From: Streptomonospora sp. PA3
GTDB taxonomy: Bacteria; Actinomycetota; Actinomycetes; Streptosporangiales; Streptosporangiaceae
Length of the DNA: 64,000 bases
Direction: 5' to 3'
Assembly (NCBI RefSeq): GCF_009728995.1
Contig: NZ_VTZW01000003.1
Location: forward strand, 1 to 64,000
How positions within the stretch are numbered: the stretch's first letter is position 1; each line of letters begins with the position of its first letter. This document shows, piece by piece, positions 9,035-18,439 of this stretch. The position numbers and the translations under genes were made by a program. The notes under the pieces are model-generated. The model saw only the letters and a list, made by a program, of their open reading frames with translations, did no database searches and was not told the DNA's origin.

Positions 9035-9412
9035 GTGAGCCAGAACACGGTGGAGGAAGCGGTAGCAGCCAAGTCCCGCCGGCCCGATGAGGAGCCTGAT
9101 CCCGCGGCCGGGGAGCATGAGGAGTCCGCAGTCGGCGACGCGGCCCCCGGCTGGCTGTCGCACGTGCCCTATTTCCTGGTGCTCTCCACCATGGCGGCGG
9201 GCATCGTCGTCGTGGCGGCCGCCCACTTCAAGCGCGGTCCGGCGCTGATCGCCGGGGCGCTGATGCTGGCCGCGGTCTTCCGTGCCCTGCTGCCGTCGGA
9301 GAAGATCGGGATGCTCGCGGTGCGCAGCCGGTGGATCGACGTCATCACACTCGCCGGCATGGCGGTGCTGCTGATCGTGCTCGCATGGGTAGCGCCGCAG
9401 CTGTCCCAGTAG
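9035..9412 (+). CDS. DUF3017 small membrane protein
   Basis: About 125 residues: a charged N-terminal stretch of 45 residues, then three hydrophobic helices (VPYFLVLSTMAAGIVVVAA, PALIAGALMLAAVFRAL and WIDVITLAGMAVLLIVLAW). This matches the DUF3017 family that usually follows folD in Actinobacteria (Rv3355c next to Rv3356c), so position supports the assignment. The start is uncertain: GTG 9035 gives the best length, GTG 9023 is also possible, and neither has a strong ribosome site. Function unknown. Confidence 0.75.
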   Translation: MSQNTVEEAVAAKSRRPDEEPDPAAGEHEESAVGDAAPGWLSHVPYFLVLSTMAAGIVVVAAAHFKRGPALIAGALMLAAVFRALLPSEKIGMLAVRSRWIDVITLAGMAVLLIVLAWVAPQLSQ

Positions 9413-9424
9413 GCGTCTAATAAG

Positions 9425-9436
9425 CTTGATATCGAG
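9425..9436. promoter_or_regulatory. Palindrome upstream of icd, candidate operator
   Basis: CTTGATATCGAG is palindromic except for one transition pair and lies in an AT-richer patch 250 nt before the icd start, just after the DUF3017 stop. It may be an operator or promoter element for icd. No factor is assigned. Confidence 0.3.
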
Positions 9437-9685
9437 ATACCGACGACGTTCGATCGACGCCAGCCGTCGTCCGCTGACCGCCCGGTGGGTCCGAGTCCCA
9501 CCGGAGCCGGGCCGCGGCGCGGCCGGCGGCGTTGCGGCGAGGTCATCAGGCGTGTCGCGGACACACCGGTCTCTCCGCGGCCGAGCGCGGCCACAGCTTC
9601 GCGCCCGCCGCGGCCCGTCCGGTGTGCCCCGGTGCGGCCTCCAGCCACATGACGGCTAGCCGAAACGAAGGGACAGCCACCAGCC

Positions 9686-10903
9686 ATGGCCAAGATCAAG
9701 GTTGCCAACCCCGTAGTAGAGCTCGACGGCGACGAGATGACGCGGATCATCTGGTCCTTCATCAAGGACCGCCTGATCCTGCCCTACCTGGACATCGACC
9801 TGAAGTACTACGACCTGGGCATCGAGGAGCGCGACCGCACCGACGACCAGGTCACCGTCGACGCCGCCAACGCCATCAAGGAGCACGGGGTCGGCGTGAA
9901 GTGCGCCACCATCACCCCCGACGAGGCGCGCGTCGAGGAGTTCGGCCTGAAGAGGATGTGGCGCTCGCCCAACGGGACGATCCGCAACATCCTCGGCGGT
10001 GTGATCTTCCGCGAGCCCATCGTCTGCGAGAACGTTCCCCGGCTGGTGCCCGGCTGGACCAAGCCGATCATCGTCGGCCGCCACGCCCACGGCGACCAGT
10101 ACAAGGCCAGCGACTTCAAGGTGCCCGGCCCCGGCACGGTCACCATCACCTACACCCCCGAGGACGGCGCCGAGCCCATCGAGCTGGAGGTCGCCAACTT
10201 CCCCGAGGGCGGCGGCGTGGCCATGGGCATGTACAACTACCGCAGCTCCATCGAGGACTTCGCGCGCGCCAGCTTCAACTACGGGCTCGACCGCGGCTTC
10301 CCGGTCTACATGTCCACCAAGAACACGATCCTCAAGGCCTACGACGGCATGTTCAAGGACGTGTTCGCCGAGATCTACGAGAACGAGTTCAAGGACCGCT
10401 TCGAGGCGGCCGGCCTCACCTACGAGCACCGGCTGATCGACGACATGGTCGCCGCCGCCCTGAAGTGGGAGGGCGGCTATGTGTGGGCCTGCAAGAACTA
10501 CGACGGCGACGTGCAGTCCGACACGGTCGCGCAGGGCTTCGGCTCGCTGGGCCTGATGACCTCGGTGCTGCGCACCGCCGACGGCCGCACCGTGGAGGCC
10601 GAGGCCGCCCACGGCACCGTCACCCGGCACTTCCGCCAGCACCAGCAGGGCAAGCCCACCTCCACCAACCCCATCGCCTCCATCTTCGCCTGGACCCGGG
10701 GCCTGGAGCACCGCGGCAAGCTCGACAACACCCCCGCGGTGGTGGAGTTCGCCAACACCCTGGAGAAGGTCGTCGTCTCCACGGTCGAGGGCGGGCAGAT
10801 GACCAAGGACCTCGCGCTGCTGGTCGGCGGCGACCAGGGCTTCCTCACCACTGAGGAGTTCCTCGCCGTGCTCGACGAGAACCTGCAGAAGCGGCTGGCC
10901 TGA
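9686..10903 (+). CDS. icd: NADP-dependent isocitrate dehydrogenase, eukaryote-like dimeric type
   Basis: Converts isocitrate to 2-oxoglutarate with NADPH production. The 405-residue protein starts [20 protein letters not shown] and carries the substrate-binding run [14 protein letters not shown], the basic segment [13 protein letters not shown], the metal-binding [11 protein letters not shown] and the NADP-binding [10 protein letters not shown] near the C-terminus. These belong to the subfamily shared with eukaryotic and mycobacterial Icd1, not to E. coli Icd. ATG 9686 follows a short AAGGGA site. It is monocistronic, flanked by 273 nt upstream and hairpins downstream. With sucD it supplies TCA functions in this window. 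Confidence 0.97.
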   Translation: MAKIKVANPVVELDGDEMTRIIWSFIKDRLILPYLDIDLKYYDLGIEERDRTDDQVTVDAANAIKEHGVGVKCATITPDEARVEEFGLKRMWRSPNGTIRNILGGVIFREPIVCENVPRLVPGWTKPIIVGRHAHGDQYKASDFKVPGPGTVTITYTPEDGAEPIELEVANFPEGGGVAMGMYNYRSSIEDFARASFNYGLDRGFPVYMSTKNTILKAYDGMFKDVFAEIYENEFKDRFEAAGLTYEHRLIDDMVAAALKWEGGYVWACKNYDGDVQSDTVAQGFGSLGLMTSVLRTADGRTVEAEAAHGTVTRHFRQHQQGKPTSTNPIASIFAWTRGLEHRGKLDNTPAVVEFANTLEKVVVSTVEGGQMTKDLALLVGGDQGFLTTEEFLAVLDENLQKRLA

Positions 10904-10955
10904 GCCCGCCCGTCGCCCACCTCTCCCGGCGCCGGCCGCGGTATTCGGGGCCGTT

Positions 10956-11001
10956 CCGCTCGCCTTATCCGGCGGGCGGGGCGGCCCCGCCGTGCGAGCG
11001 G
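10956..11001 (+). terminator. Nested hairpin after icd
   Basis: CCGCTCGC (10956-10963) pairs with GCGAGCGG (10994-11001) and encloses a second stem, GGCGGGG/CCCCGCC, around 10975-10991. It lies 53 nt after the icd stop and is a likely terminator, although no T run follows. Confidence 0.5.
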
Positions 11002-11126
11002 GGCAGTACGGATTCCGGCGAACATGCCCGCGGAGACCCGAGCCGATGACAGGATGGCCGTACCGCATCCGGGCGGACACGCACCGCGATAAGCACCGGT
11101 AGTGCGGCGAATACCACTCTTGTGCA

Positions 11127-11145
11127 GTTCGCGTGTTTCGCGAAC
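11127..11145. other. Perfect 7-bp inverted repeat with 5-nt spacer
   Basis: GTTCGCG-TGTTT-CGCGAAC lies in the roughly 480-nt gene-free space between icd and the LCP gene, which are convergent. Its geometry suits a dimeric repressor, but no promoter target is apparent. The open frame that starts beside it runs antisense into the LCP gene and is not credible. Confidence 0.4.
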
Positions 11146-11277
11146 ATTGCCCTAATCTGGGAGATGTCCGCGCCGGGAGTCGGCGGAAGCCGATCCCGCG
11201 GACACCGGACTTTCAGGCCGACGTGCCGGCCGTGCGCCCGCTGGGGGGTAGGCGCGCGCGGTGCGGAACGTCAGGGA

Positions 11278-11307
11278 AAGGGCCCGTCGCCTCGGCGACG
11301 GGCCCTT
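11278..11307. terminator. Bidirectional terminator between icd and LCP gene
   Basis: A perfect 14-bp inverted repeat, AAGGGCCCGTCGCC (11278-11291) against 11294-11307, is followed by CTTCTCTTTG on the plus side and a pyrimidine run on the minus side. It is well placed for the leftward LCP gene, whose stop is at 11385. Confidence 0.8.
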
Positions 11308-11384
11308 CTCTTTGCTTGGGAGCCGTGTCGGGGAGCGCGCGTGAACACCCTGCGCGGGGCGGTCCCGCCGAGCGCAGGGCGCCC

Positions 11385-12602
11385 CTACTCCTGCATCGCG
11401 CTCTCCGGGATCGGTTGGCCTTGCTGCATGGCGTCGAACATCTCCGCCGACCGCGCCTCGTCCCACAGCACGACCGAGCCCGCTCCGGCGATGGTGGGAG
11501 TGGAGCCCACCGGCACAGCGGTGGTGGCGGGGTCCTCGCGCATCGCCAGGGCCATGCCGATCAGGTCGCTGAGGTGGTCGCCCTCGTCCACGACGAAGGT
11601 GTCGGTGCCCTCGGTGACCAGCGGCACCGACCGGAACGGGTTGAGCAGCGTGCTCGGCGCCGTCGCCTTGGAGATCAGCGCGCTGAAGAACTCGCGCTGG
11701 CGCTGGATGCGGTCCAGGTCGGCGCGCGGCGTCGCTCGCGTGCGCACGTAGCCCAGCGCCGTCTCGCCGTCCATCTCCTGGCAGCCCGCCTCGATGTCGA
11801 GGTCGGCCTTGGGGTCCTGAATCGCCTGCTCGGGGCACATCTCGACGCCGCCGACCGCGTCGACGATGCCGACGAACCCGGAGAACCCGACCTCCACGTA
11901 GTGGTCGATGTGCACGCCGCTGGCCTGCTCGAAGGTCTGCACGAGCAGGGTCGGCCCGCCGCCCAGCGCCTCGGCGAAGGCCGCGTTGATCTTGTTCTGG
12001 CCGACGCCGGGGATGTCCACGTAGGAGTCGCGCGGAACACTGATGATGCTGGGCTTGCCCGTCTCGGGGACGTAGAGCACCATGATCGTGTCCGTGCGCT
12101 TGCCCGCCGCGTCGCCGGTGCCGTACTGCTGCATCTCCTCCTCGGTGAGGCCGTCGCGGCTGTCGGAGCCCACGATCATGTACGTCTCACCGGGCTGGTC
12201 CTCCGGCTGCCCCTCGTACTTCTCCAGCGCCTGGACGCGCTGCAGCCGGGAGTCGGCCCAGAAGTAGAAGACGGTGGGCAGCACCAGCAGCACCACCAGC
12301 AGCAGGATCAGGACGGTGCGGCGGCGCCTGCGCCGCTGCTCGCGGATCCGCCGCGCGCGCCCCGACCCGTCGTAGCCGCGTCCGCGGCCCGCCCCGGAGG
12401 GCCGGCGCGGCGGCTCGTCGATCGGCGGCATCCGCCGGGTGGGTCCCTGCCTGCCCGCAGCGGAACGCTGCTCCGAGCGGCGCGGGCGATACAGCTTCTC
12501 GATCTCGTCGGGCGCGCCGCCGGGGGGACGGCGGAACACCCCTGTCCGGTCGGCGTCGCCGCGGCCCGGCCCGCCTCCTCGCCCGAATGACCCGTCAACC
12601 AT
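11385..12602 (-). CDS. LytR-CpsA-Psr (LCP) family cell-wall glycopolymer ligase
   Basis: LCP enzymes attach glycopolymers such as teichoic acids or arabinogalactan to peptidoglycan outside the membrane. This 405-residue protein has a long basic, Pro-rich cytoplasmic tail, one transmembrane helix (TVLILLLVVLLVLPTVFYFW, about residues 96-115) and an extracytoplasmic LCP domain. That domain carries the family's acidic and Arg signatures: MIVGSDSRDG, RTDTIMVLYV, SVPRDSYVDIPG, KINAAFAEAL and YVRTRATPRADLDRIQRQ. There is no LytR_C tail, unlike the second LCP protein in this window (50973-52502). It lies downstream of the gal genes on the same strand with a 262-nt gap, so it probably has its own promoter. 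Confidence 0.9.
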   Translation of the reverse strand: MVDGSFGRGGGPGRGDADRTGVFRRPPGGAPDEIEKLYRPRRSEQRSAAGRQGPTRRMPPIDEPPRRPSGAGRGRGYDGSGRARRIREQRRRRRRTVLILLLVVLLVLPTVFYFWADSRLQRVQALEKYEGQPEDQPGETYMIVGSDSRDGLTEEEMQQYGTGDAAGKRTDTIMVLYVPETGKPSIISVPRDSYVDIPGVGQNKINAAFAEALGGGPTLLVQTFEQASGVHIDHYVEVGFSGFVGIVDAVGGVEMCPEQAIQDPKADLDIEAGCQEMDGETALGYVRTRATPRADLDRIQRQREFFSALISKATAPSTLLNPFRSVPLVTEGTDTFVVDEGDHLSDLIGMALAMREDPATTAVPVGSTPTIAGAGSVVLWDEARSAEMFDAMQQGQPIPESAMQE

Positions 12603-12864
12603 GGCTCAGGTAGCCCATCTGTGAATACACCACGTGTGAGGTACGGCTTTGTCCTCTTCTATGCGTTGGGACTCGCCACAGCCTAGCCAGGTTCAGCCGA
12701 TGGTCCACCAGCGCAGGCCCGACCCCGCCGCCGTGCTCGCCGACTCCCCGCCGCAGCCCGCCCCTGGGGCCCGTGTGGCCCCGCTCACCGGCGGCCCCGC
12801 ACGGGAGTCGAACCGGGCGCGGGCATCCCCCGACCGGCGAGCCTTCCCTCGGGGCGGTGGGCGG

Positions 12865-14187
12865 TCAGCGGAGGCGGCGGGCTCCTTGGGAGGGGAGGGC
12901 GGCGCGCAGGGCGGGGGCGGTGAAGCCGTGGTCGGCGAAGGCGCCGGTGACGGCCTCGCGGACCGCGTCCAGGCGGTCGTGCGGTACCAGGGCGATGGCG
13001 CTGCCGCCGAAGCCCCCGCCGGTCATGCGGGCCCCGCGGGCCCCGGCGGCCACGGCGGTCTCGACGGCCAGGTCGAGCTCGGGCGTGGAGATCTCGAACT
13101 GGTCGCGCATGGACAGGTGCGAGGCGGTGAACACCGCGCCGAGGTCGCCGAGCGCGCCGGCCCGCATCAGTCCGACGGCCGCGTTGACCCGGTGGATCTC
13201 GGTGACGACGTGGCGCACGCGCTTCACCAGCACGGGGTCGTCCAACCGCCCCAGGGCGGCCTCCAGGTCCTCCACGTCGCGCAGCGCGGCGACGCCCAGT
13301 TCGCGGGCGGCGCGCGTGCACTCCTCGTGGCGGGCGGCGTAGCCGCCGGTGGTGTCGCTGAGCTTGTGCTCGACCCGGGTGTCCATGATCAGCAGCCGCA
13401 GGCCCGCCTCCTCCAGCCGGAAGGGGACGCTGCTGCCCGCGCCGCTGCGGCAGTCCAGGTAGAGCGCGTGGCCCTCGGTGCAGCGCAGCGAGGCGCTCTG
13501 GTCCAGGATTCCCGTGGGCGCGCCCACGTAGGCGTTCTCGGCCCGGCGGGCGACGGCGGCCATGGCGGGGCGGTCGCCGGCCAGTGCGGTGAGGCCGTGG
13601 GCCTCGGCCAGGGCCAGCAGTACCGCGCACTCCAGGGCGGCCGAGGAGGACAGGGCGGCGCCGATGGGCAGGTCGGAGTCGATCAGGATCCGCGCTCCCG
13701 CCTCGGCGGGCAGGTGCCCGGCCTCGCGTGCGGCCCAGAACACGCCGGCCACGTAGCCCGCCCACCCGCTGACGGGATCCTCGGGGTCGAGGTCGGCGGT
13801 GGTGAAGTCGACCTGCTCGCCGGGGCGCTGGGCGCTGCGCACCTGGGCGGTGCCGTCGTGGGTGGGCAGCAGCGCGAGCGTGACCCCCCACGGCAGCGCC
13901 ATCGGCAGCACCAGGCCGTCGTTGTAGTCGGTGTGCTCGCCCATGAGGTTGACGCGGCCGGGGGCGTGCCAGATCCCGATCGGGTCGCCGCCGAAGGCGG
14001 AGGCGAACGCGGCGGCGACCTCGTCGGTGTCCACCACGTGCTCGGTCTCGCCGGCCGGGGGCTGACCCGGCTCGGGCTCCCGCTCCCGCTGGTCGGGGGA
14101 GGGGGACCGCTGTGCGGCCGGGGCGGGGGCCGCGCCCGACCGGGGGGCGGCTGTGCGCCGGAACGGCGCGAGAAGCCGGTTCAGCAC
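12865..14187 (-). CDS. galK: Galactokinase
   Basis: Phosphorylates galactose to galactose-1-phosphate. GHMP-kinase motifs are clear: GRVNLMGEHTDYNDG (sugar binding), LPIGAALSSSAALE (ATP-binding loop) and MTGGGFGGSAIAL near the C-terminus. A Pro/Ala/Arg-rich N-terminal extension of roughly 50 residues precedes the catalytic domain. The start is uncertain between GTG 14187 (8 nt after AGGAG, preferred) and GTG 14193. It is the last gene of a galT-galE-galK operon with a gap of about 90 nt after galE. Confidence 0.93.
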   Translation of the reverse strand: MLNRLLAPFRRTAAPRSGAAPAPAAQRSPSPDQREREPEPGQPPAGETEHVVDTDEVAAAFASAFGGDPIGIWHAPGRVNLMGEHTDYNDGLVLPMALPWGVTLALLPTHDGTAQVRSAQRPGEQVDFTTADLDPEDPVSGWAGYVAGVFWAAREAGHLPAEAGARILIDSDLPIGAALSSSAALECAVLLALAEAHGLTALAGDRPAMAAVARRAENAYVGAPTGILDQSASLRCTEGHALYLDCRSGAGSSVPFRLEEAGLRLLIMDTRVEHKLSDTTGGYAARHEECTRAARELGVAALRDVEDLEAALGRLDDPVLVKRVRHVVTEIHRVNAAVGLMRAGALGDLGAVFTASHLSMRDQFEISTPELDLAVETAVAAGARGARMTGGGFGGSAIALVPHDRLDAVREAVTGAFADHGFTAPALRAALPSQGARRLR

Positions 14188-14280
14188 GCTCACTTCTCCT
14201 CGCTGGCTGCGCGGGCGGCGCACCCGGCCGCGTCCGCTGTGTCGACTTTGACGGGTCGGCGCCCGCGGCGCCGTGGAGGC

Positions 14281-15267
14281 TCAGCCCGCCGGCGTGCCGG
14301 CGGCCCTGCTGCCGCTGGTGGTGTGGAAGTCCCAGGCGTCGGCGACGATGCGGCGCAGCTCGGGCCGCCGCGGTGTCCAGCCCAGCTCGCGCCGGGCGCG
14401 CTCGCTGGAGGCGACCAGGACCGCGGGGTCGCCGGGCCGGCGCTCGGCGGAGACCGCCGGGATCGGGTGGCCAGTGACCTCGCGGCAGACCTCGACGACC
14501 TGCCGGACGGTGAACCCGGTGCCGTTGCCCAGGTTGAACACGCGGTGCGTCCCGGCGCGGCAGGCGTCCAGCGCCAGCAGGTGGGCCTCGGCGAGGTCGG
14601 CTACGTGGATGTAGTCGCGCACGCAGGTGCCGTCGGAGGTGGGGTAGTCCTCGCCGTAGACCGACACGGACTCGCGCAGGCCCAGCGCCACCTGGAGCAC
14701 GATCGGGATCAGGTGGGTCTCGGGGTCGTGCCGCTCGCCCAGGCCGGCGTAGGCGCCGGCCACGTTGAAGTAGCGCAGGCTCACCGCGCCGATGCCGTGC
14801 AGGCGGGCGTACTCGGTCAGGGCGGTGTCGATGGCCGCCTTGGTGGCGCCGTAGGGGTTGCCGGGGCGGACCGGGGCGTCCTCGGGGATGGGCGAGGACT
14901 CCGGTTCGCCGTAGACGGCGGCGGTCGAGGAGAAGACGATGCGCCCGACGCCGTGGGTGCGCATGGCGTCCAGCAGCGCCAGCGTGCAGCCGACGTTGCC
15001 GTCCCAGTAGCGTTCCGGGTGGGCCACCGACTCCGGTACCACCGAGCGCGCCGCGAAGTGCAGGACCGCCTCGATGCCGCCCTCGGCCAGGACCTCGCCG
15101 GCGTGCTCGCGGATGCCGCCCTCGATGAAGCGGCAGCCCTCGGGCACGGCCTCGCGGTGGCCGGTGGACAGGTCGTCGAGGACCGACACCTGGTGTCCGG
15201 CTTCGAGCAACTGGGCGGCGACGACACTGCCGATGTAACCGGCGCCTCCCGTGACCAGGACTCTCAA
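14281..15267 (-). CDS. galE: UDP-glucose 4-epimerase, TTG start
   Basis: Interconverts UDP-galactose and UDP-glucose, completing the Leloir pathway with GalT and GalK. The short-chain dehydrogenase fold is evident from the NAD loop VTGGAGYIGS at the N-terminus, the catalytic SSTAAVYG and the YGATK tyrosine-lysine pair, then the substrate-binding ALRYFNVAGA-like segment. The 328-residue protein has the normal length. TTG 15267 is preceded by AAGGAG at 5-nt spacing and overlaps the galT stop as TTGA, so translation is probably coupled to galT. Confidence 0.95.
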   Translation of the reverse strand: MRVLVTGGAGYIGSVVAAQLLEAGHQVSVLDDLSTGHREAVPEGCRFIEGGIREHAGEVLAEGGIEAVLHFAARSVVPESVAHPERYWDGNVGCTLALLDAMRTHGVGRIVFSSTAAVYGEPESSPIPEDAPVRPGNPYGATKAAIDTALTEYARLHGIGAVSLRYFNVAGAYAGLGERHDPETHLIPIVLQVALGLRESVSVYGEDYPTSDGTCVRDYIHVADLAEAHLLALDACRAGTHRVFNLGNGTGFTVRQVVEVCREVTGHPIPAVSAERRPGDPAVLVASSERARRELGWTPRRPELRRIVADAWDFHTTSGSRAAGTPAG

Positions 15268-16436
15268 CGCTGCTCCTTGTTCTCGGTGGGACGCGCCGCC
15301 ACAGCGGGCAGCGCGGCGCGGATGCGGTCGGCGGCGTCCTCGGGGGCGACGTCGTTGATCCACGCCGCCATGCCCGACTCGGACCCCGCGAGGTACTTCA
15401 GTTTCCCAGGGGCGCGGCGCAGCGTGAACAACTGCAGGTGCAGCGCGAACTCGGAGTCGGGGGTGCCGTCGGCGCCGACGGGCGCCTGGTGCCAGGCCGA
15501 GATGTAGGGCGTGGGCGGGTCGGTGCCCTCGTCGGGCTGGGGGAAGAGGCCGTCGAAGGCGCGCAGCAGGTCGAGGTAGTCGCGGGCGAGCTCGTCGCGC
15601 TGGGCCTCGTCGAGGTCGGCCAGCGTGGGCACGCGCCGCAGCGGGAAGAGCCGGATCTCGTAGGGCCAGCGGGCCGCGGCGGGTACGAAGGCGGTCCAGT
15701 GCTCGCCTTCGGCGACGATGCGCCTGCCCGCGCGGCGCTCGTCGGCCACGACGGTGTCGAAGAGGTTGGCGCCGGTGGCGGCGCGGTGCTTGCGGGCGGC
15801 CTCGCGCATGGCCGCGATGCGCGGGGGCACGAACGGATAGGCGTAGATCTGGCCGTGGGGGTGCTGGAGGGTCACCCCGATCTCGATTCCGCGGTTCTCG
15901 AACGGGTAGACGTGGGCGACGTCGGGCCGGGCGCCCAGCTCGGCGGTGCGGTCGGCCCACGCCTCGACGACCGTGCGCGCGCGCTCGGGCGAGAGGTCGG
16001 AGAAGGACGCGGAGTGGTCGGAGGTGAAGCACACGACCTCGCAGCGGCCGGCGCTGGGGCGGGCGGCCAGCGCGGGGTCGCCGCCGGCGTCGGGGAGCGC
16101 ATCGGCGGGCGCCGGGGCCAGGGAGGGGAAGCGGTTCTCGAAGACCACGACGTCGTAGTCGCCCGCGGGGATCTCGCTGAGCCGCTCGCCCCGGGTGGGG
16201 TCGAGGGGGCACTCGTCGGGCGGCGGGAGGAACGTGCGGTGCTGCCGGTGGGCGGCCAGGGCCACCCATTCGTCGAGCAGGGGGTCGTAGCGCAGTTGGG
16301 ACCCGGTCGAGAACGGCGGGAGCGGCCTGCGGTCGGCGACCTCGGCCCGGCCCGTGTCGGGGGATTCGTCGAAGTAGACGATCTCCCGCCCGTCAGCGAG
16401 TCGGCCGACCGATCGAAAAACCTGTCGAGTTCGCAC
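15264..16436 (-). CDS. galT: Galactose-1-phosphate uridylyltransferase
   Basis: Exchanges UMP between UDP-glucose and galactose-1-phosphate. The HIT-type active-site motif HPHGQIYAYPF is present, with the nucleophilic histidine in HPH. The N-terminal RYDPLLDEWVALAAHRQHRTFLP-type segment and VVVFENRFPSL are typical of the family. The 390-residue protein uses GTG 16436. It is the first gene of the operon and is divergent from the YihY gene; the 247-nt spacer should carry both promoters, and CTAGACT close to the start is a possible -10 element. Confidence 0.94.
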   Translation of the reverse strand: MRTRQVFRSVGRLADGREIVYFDESPDTGRAEVADRRPLPPFSTGSQLRYDPLLDEWVALAAHRQHRTFLPPPDECPLDPTRGERLSEIPAGDYDVVVFENRFPSLAPAPADALPDAGGDPALAARPSAGRCEVVCFTSDHSASFSDLSPERARTVVEAWADRTAELGARPDVAHVYPFENRGIEIGVTLQHPHGQIYAYPFVPPRIAAMREAARKHRAATGANLFDTVVADERRAGRRIVAEGEHWTAFVPAAARWPYEIRLFPLRRVPTLADLDEAQRDELARDYLDLLRAFDGLFPQPDEGTDPPTPYISAWHQAPVGADGTPDSEFALHLQLFTLRRAPGKLKYLAGSESGMAAWINDVAPEDAADRIRAALPAVAARPTENKEQR

Positions 16437-16683
16437 AAGATCAGTCTAGGGCATGGCCAATTCGCGGTCATGCGACCGGTTGTGAATGTTTTTGATCGGT
16501 TCCGGGGTGCTGTGTCGGGACTGCGGTCACCTCCCCTGCTGCGCGGTCGGCGGCGGCCCTCGGCAGGCCCGGGGAGAGCCGCCTTTCCCGTGCGGGCGGG
16601 GTTGGCTACGGTCGCCCTAGCGCGGCGGAGCGCCCGGCGGGCAGGACGGCGAGGACGACGGGGACAAGCGGGAAAGGGGTGCG

Positions 16684-17850
16684 GTGGCGATGGCCGCGAT
16701 GACGGCGCTGAAGGACCGGGCGCGGCACTACCGCAACCTCGCCATGGAGACCTACTGGGCCGTGCGGCGGCGCCGGCCGTGGGTCGACCACGCCGTGCGG
16801 GCCTACGAGCGCTACACCGACGCCCGGGGCGACCGGCTGGCCGCGGCCGTCACCTACTACGCCTTCCTGTCGTTCTTCCCGCTGCTGGCCCTGGCCTTCG
16901 CCGCGGTCGGCTACGCGGCCGCGGTCGAACCCCAGGCCCGCGCCTACCTCGACGAGGCCATCCGCGAGGCGCTGCCCGGCCTCGCCGAGGGCCTGCCCAT
17001 CGACGAGATCGCCGACGCCCGCACCGGCGCGGGCGTCATCGGCCTGCTCGGGCTGGTGTACGCGGGCGTGGGCGCGCTGGCCGCGCTGCGCGAGGCGCTG
17101 CACCGGGTGTGGCTCAAGGACGTCGGCGACGGGCCCAACTTCGTCGTCGCCAAACTGCTGGACGTCGCGGTGATGGCGGTCTTGGGCCTGGTCCTGCTCG
17201 GCTCGGTCGCCCTGACCAGCGTCGCCCAGGCCGCCACGCACTGGCTGCTGGACGCCGTGGGCCTGGAGGAGTCGCTGATCGCGGTCGCGGTGATCCGCCT
17301 GCTGGGGCTGGCGATCGCCGTGGCGGTCGACACCGTCATCTTCCTGGTGGTCTTCTCCCGCCTGTCGGGCACCCGCCGCCCGCTGCGGCTGCTGTGGCAG
17401 GGGGCGCTGCTGGCCGCCGTCGGGTTCGAGGCCCTCAAGGCCGCGGCGGCGCTGCTGGTCAGCGGCACGCTGAGCAACCCGGTCTACGCCTCCTTCGCGG
17501 TGGTCGTCGGGCTGCTGCTGTGGATCAACCTGGTCATGCGGATGCTGCTGCTGTGCGCCGCCTGGACGGCGACCTGGCTGCCGGTGCCGCCGCCCTACCA
17601 GGGGGCGGTGCCCTCCGGGCTGCCGATCGGCCTGACCGACGACGAGCCCTCCCGCGAGGGCGTGCGCCAAGACCTGGGCCCCTCGGCGGCCACGCTGCCG
17701 GCGCGCCCCACGCCGGTGCAGCTGGACCGCTCCCGCCGCCTGGGCAGGCGCCGGCGCGTGCTGGCGGTGCTGCGGCGCTTCGCGCTGCCGGCGGCGCTGG
17801 CGGCGGCGGCAGCCGGAGCACTCGCCTGGTTCAGGCGCCGCCGCGGCTGA
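16684..17850 (+). CDS. YihY/BrkB (UPF0761) family inner membrane protein
   Basis: A 388-residue polytopic membrane protein. The family signature RLAAAVTYYAFLSFFPLLAL follows an amphipathic N-terminal helix. Further hydrophobic segments include GVIGLLGLVYAGVGALAAL, VAVMAVLGLVLLGSVAL, LGLAIAVAVDTVIFLVV and VVVGLLLWINLVMRMLLL. A basic Pro-rich tail ends in another hydrophobic helix (FALPAALAAAAAGALAWF) and RRRRG. Members are sometimes called ribonuclease BN by mistake; the real role is unknown, possibly envelope-related. GTG 16684 is used. Confidence 0.88.
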   Translation: MAMAAMTALKDRARHYRNLAMETYWAVRRRRPWVDHAVRAYERYTDARGDRLAAAVTYYAFLSFFPLLALAFAAVGYAAAVEPQARAYLDEAIREALPGLAEGLPIDEIADARTGAGVIGLLGLVYAGVGALAALREALHRVWLKDVGDGPNFVVAKLLDVAVMAVLGLVLLGSVALTSVAQAATHWLLDAVGLEESLIAVAVIRLLGLAIAVAVDTVIFLVVFSRLSGTRRPLRLLWQGALLAAVGFEALKAAAALLVSGTLSNPVYASFAVVVGLLLWINLVMRMLLLCAAWTATWLPVPPPYQGAVPSGLPIGLTDDEPSREGVRQDLGPSAATLPARPTPVQLDRSRRLGRRRRVLAVLRRFALPAALAAAAAGALAWFRRRRG

Positions 17851-18439
17851 GCCGGCCGGGCCCGTCGCGCCCGCGGCCCGGTGGTCTGCGTCCGGACGCG
17901 GCGAGCGCCCACGAACGGCGTCTCGGCAGCCCTGGCAGAATCCGGGATAAAGGCAATAGGCGGGGCGATTGCGACATTCCGCCGACCCGATGCCGCCCGG
18001 ACTGACAGTTCGCAAACCGAATCGGCCGCGCAGATCACGTATCGGTCACTTCGGGGTAGTGTTCTCTCTGGTTGTGTAGCGTGATCATGGAGCGCGGACG
18101 ACGGAATCCCGTCGCGGCCGGCTCCGCGCGGTCGGCGCGCACGCGGCGGCCGCGAGCCGATCCGCACACAGCGGCGGCCGCACCGGCTCCGTCGGCACCC
18201 CGGCCGCATCCGGCCGGATCCGGCCCGGCGCGAGCGGCCCGGCCGCCCGCGCCCCGGCTCCGCCGCCGGCGCGGCGCCGCCCATCACCGGCGCCCGCACC
18301 GCTCGCCCGAGTCCGCACCGCACCAGCCAGCCAGGAACGGAACCCGCATGACACGTACTGACGAAGCGGGCGAAGCCTCGCCTAGGGTGCGGTCAGCGTC
18401 GGTGCCCGAACCGGCCGGACGACAGTGCGGAGGTTGACC
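17851..18439 (+). other. Gene-free stretch upstream of the GCS2 ligase gene
   Basis: About 590 nt without a convincing gene. The part from 17940 to 18085 is relatively A/T-rich, while 18090-18350 is repetitive CCGGC/GGCCC sequence whose open frames encode only Arg/Pro/Ala strings. No terminator stem or RNA structure stands out. Confidence 0.5.

Noticed and set aside
11122-11751. A 209-codon plus-strand frame beginning beside the inverted repeat at 11127
   Set aside because: It lies mostly antisense to the LCP gene and has no recognisable fold or ribosome site.
18072-18437. A 121-codon frame before the GCS2 ligase gene
   Set aside because: Almost only Pro, Ala and Arg, overlaps the GCS2 start region, and has no ribosome site.
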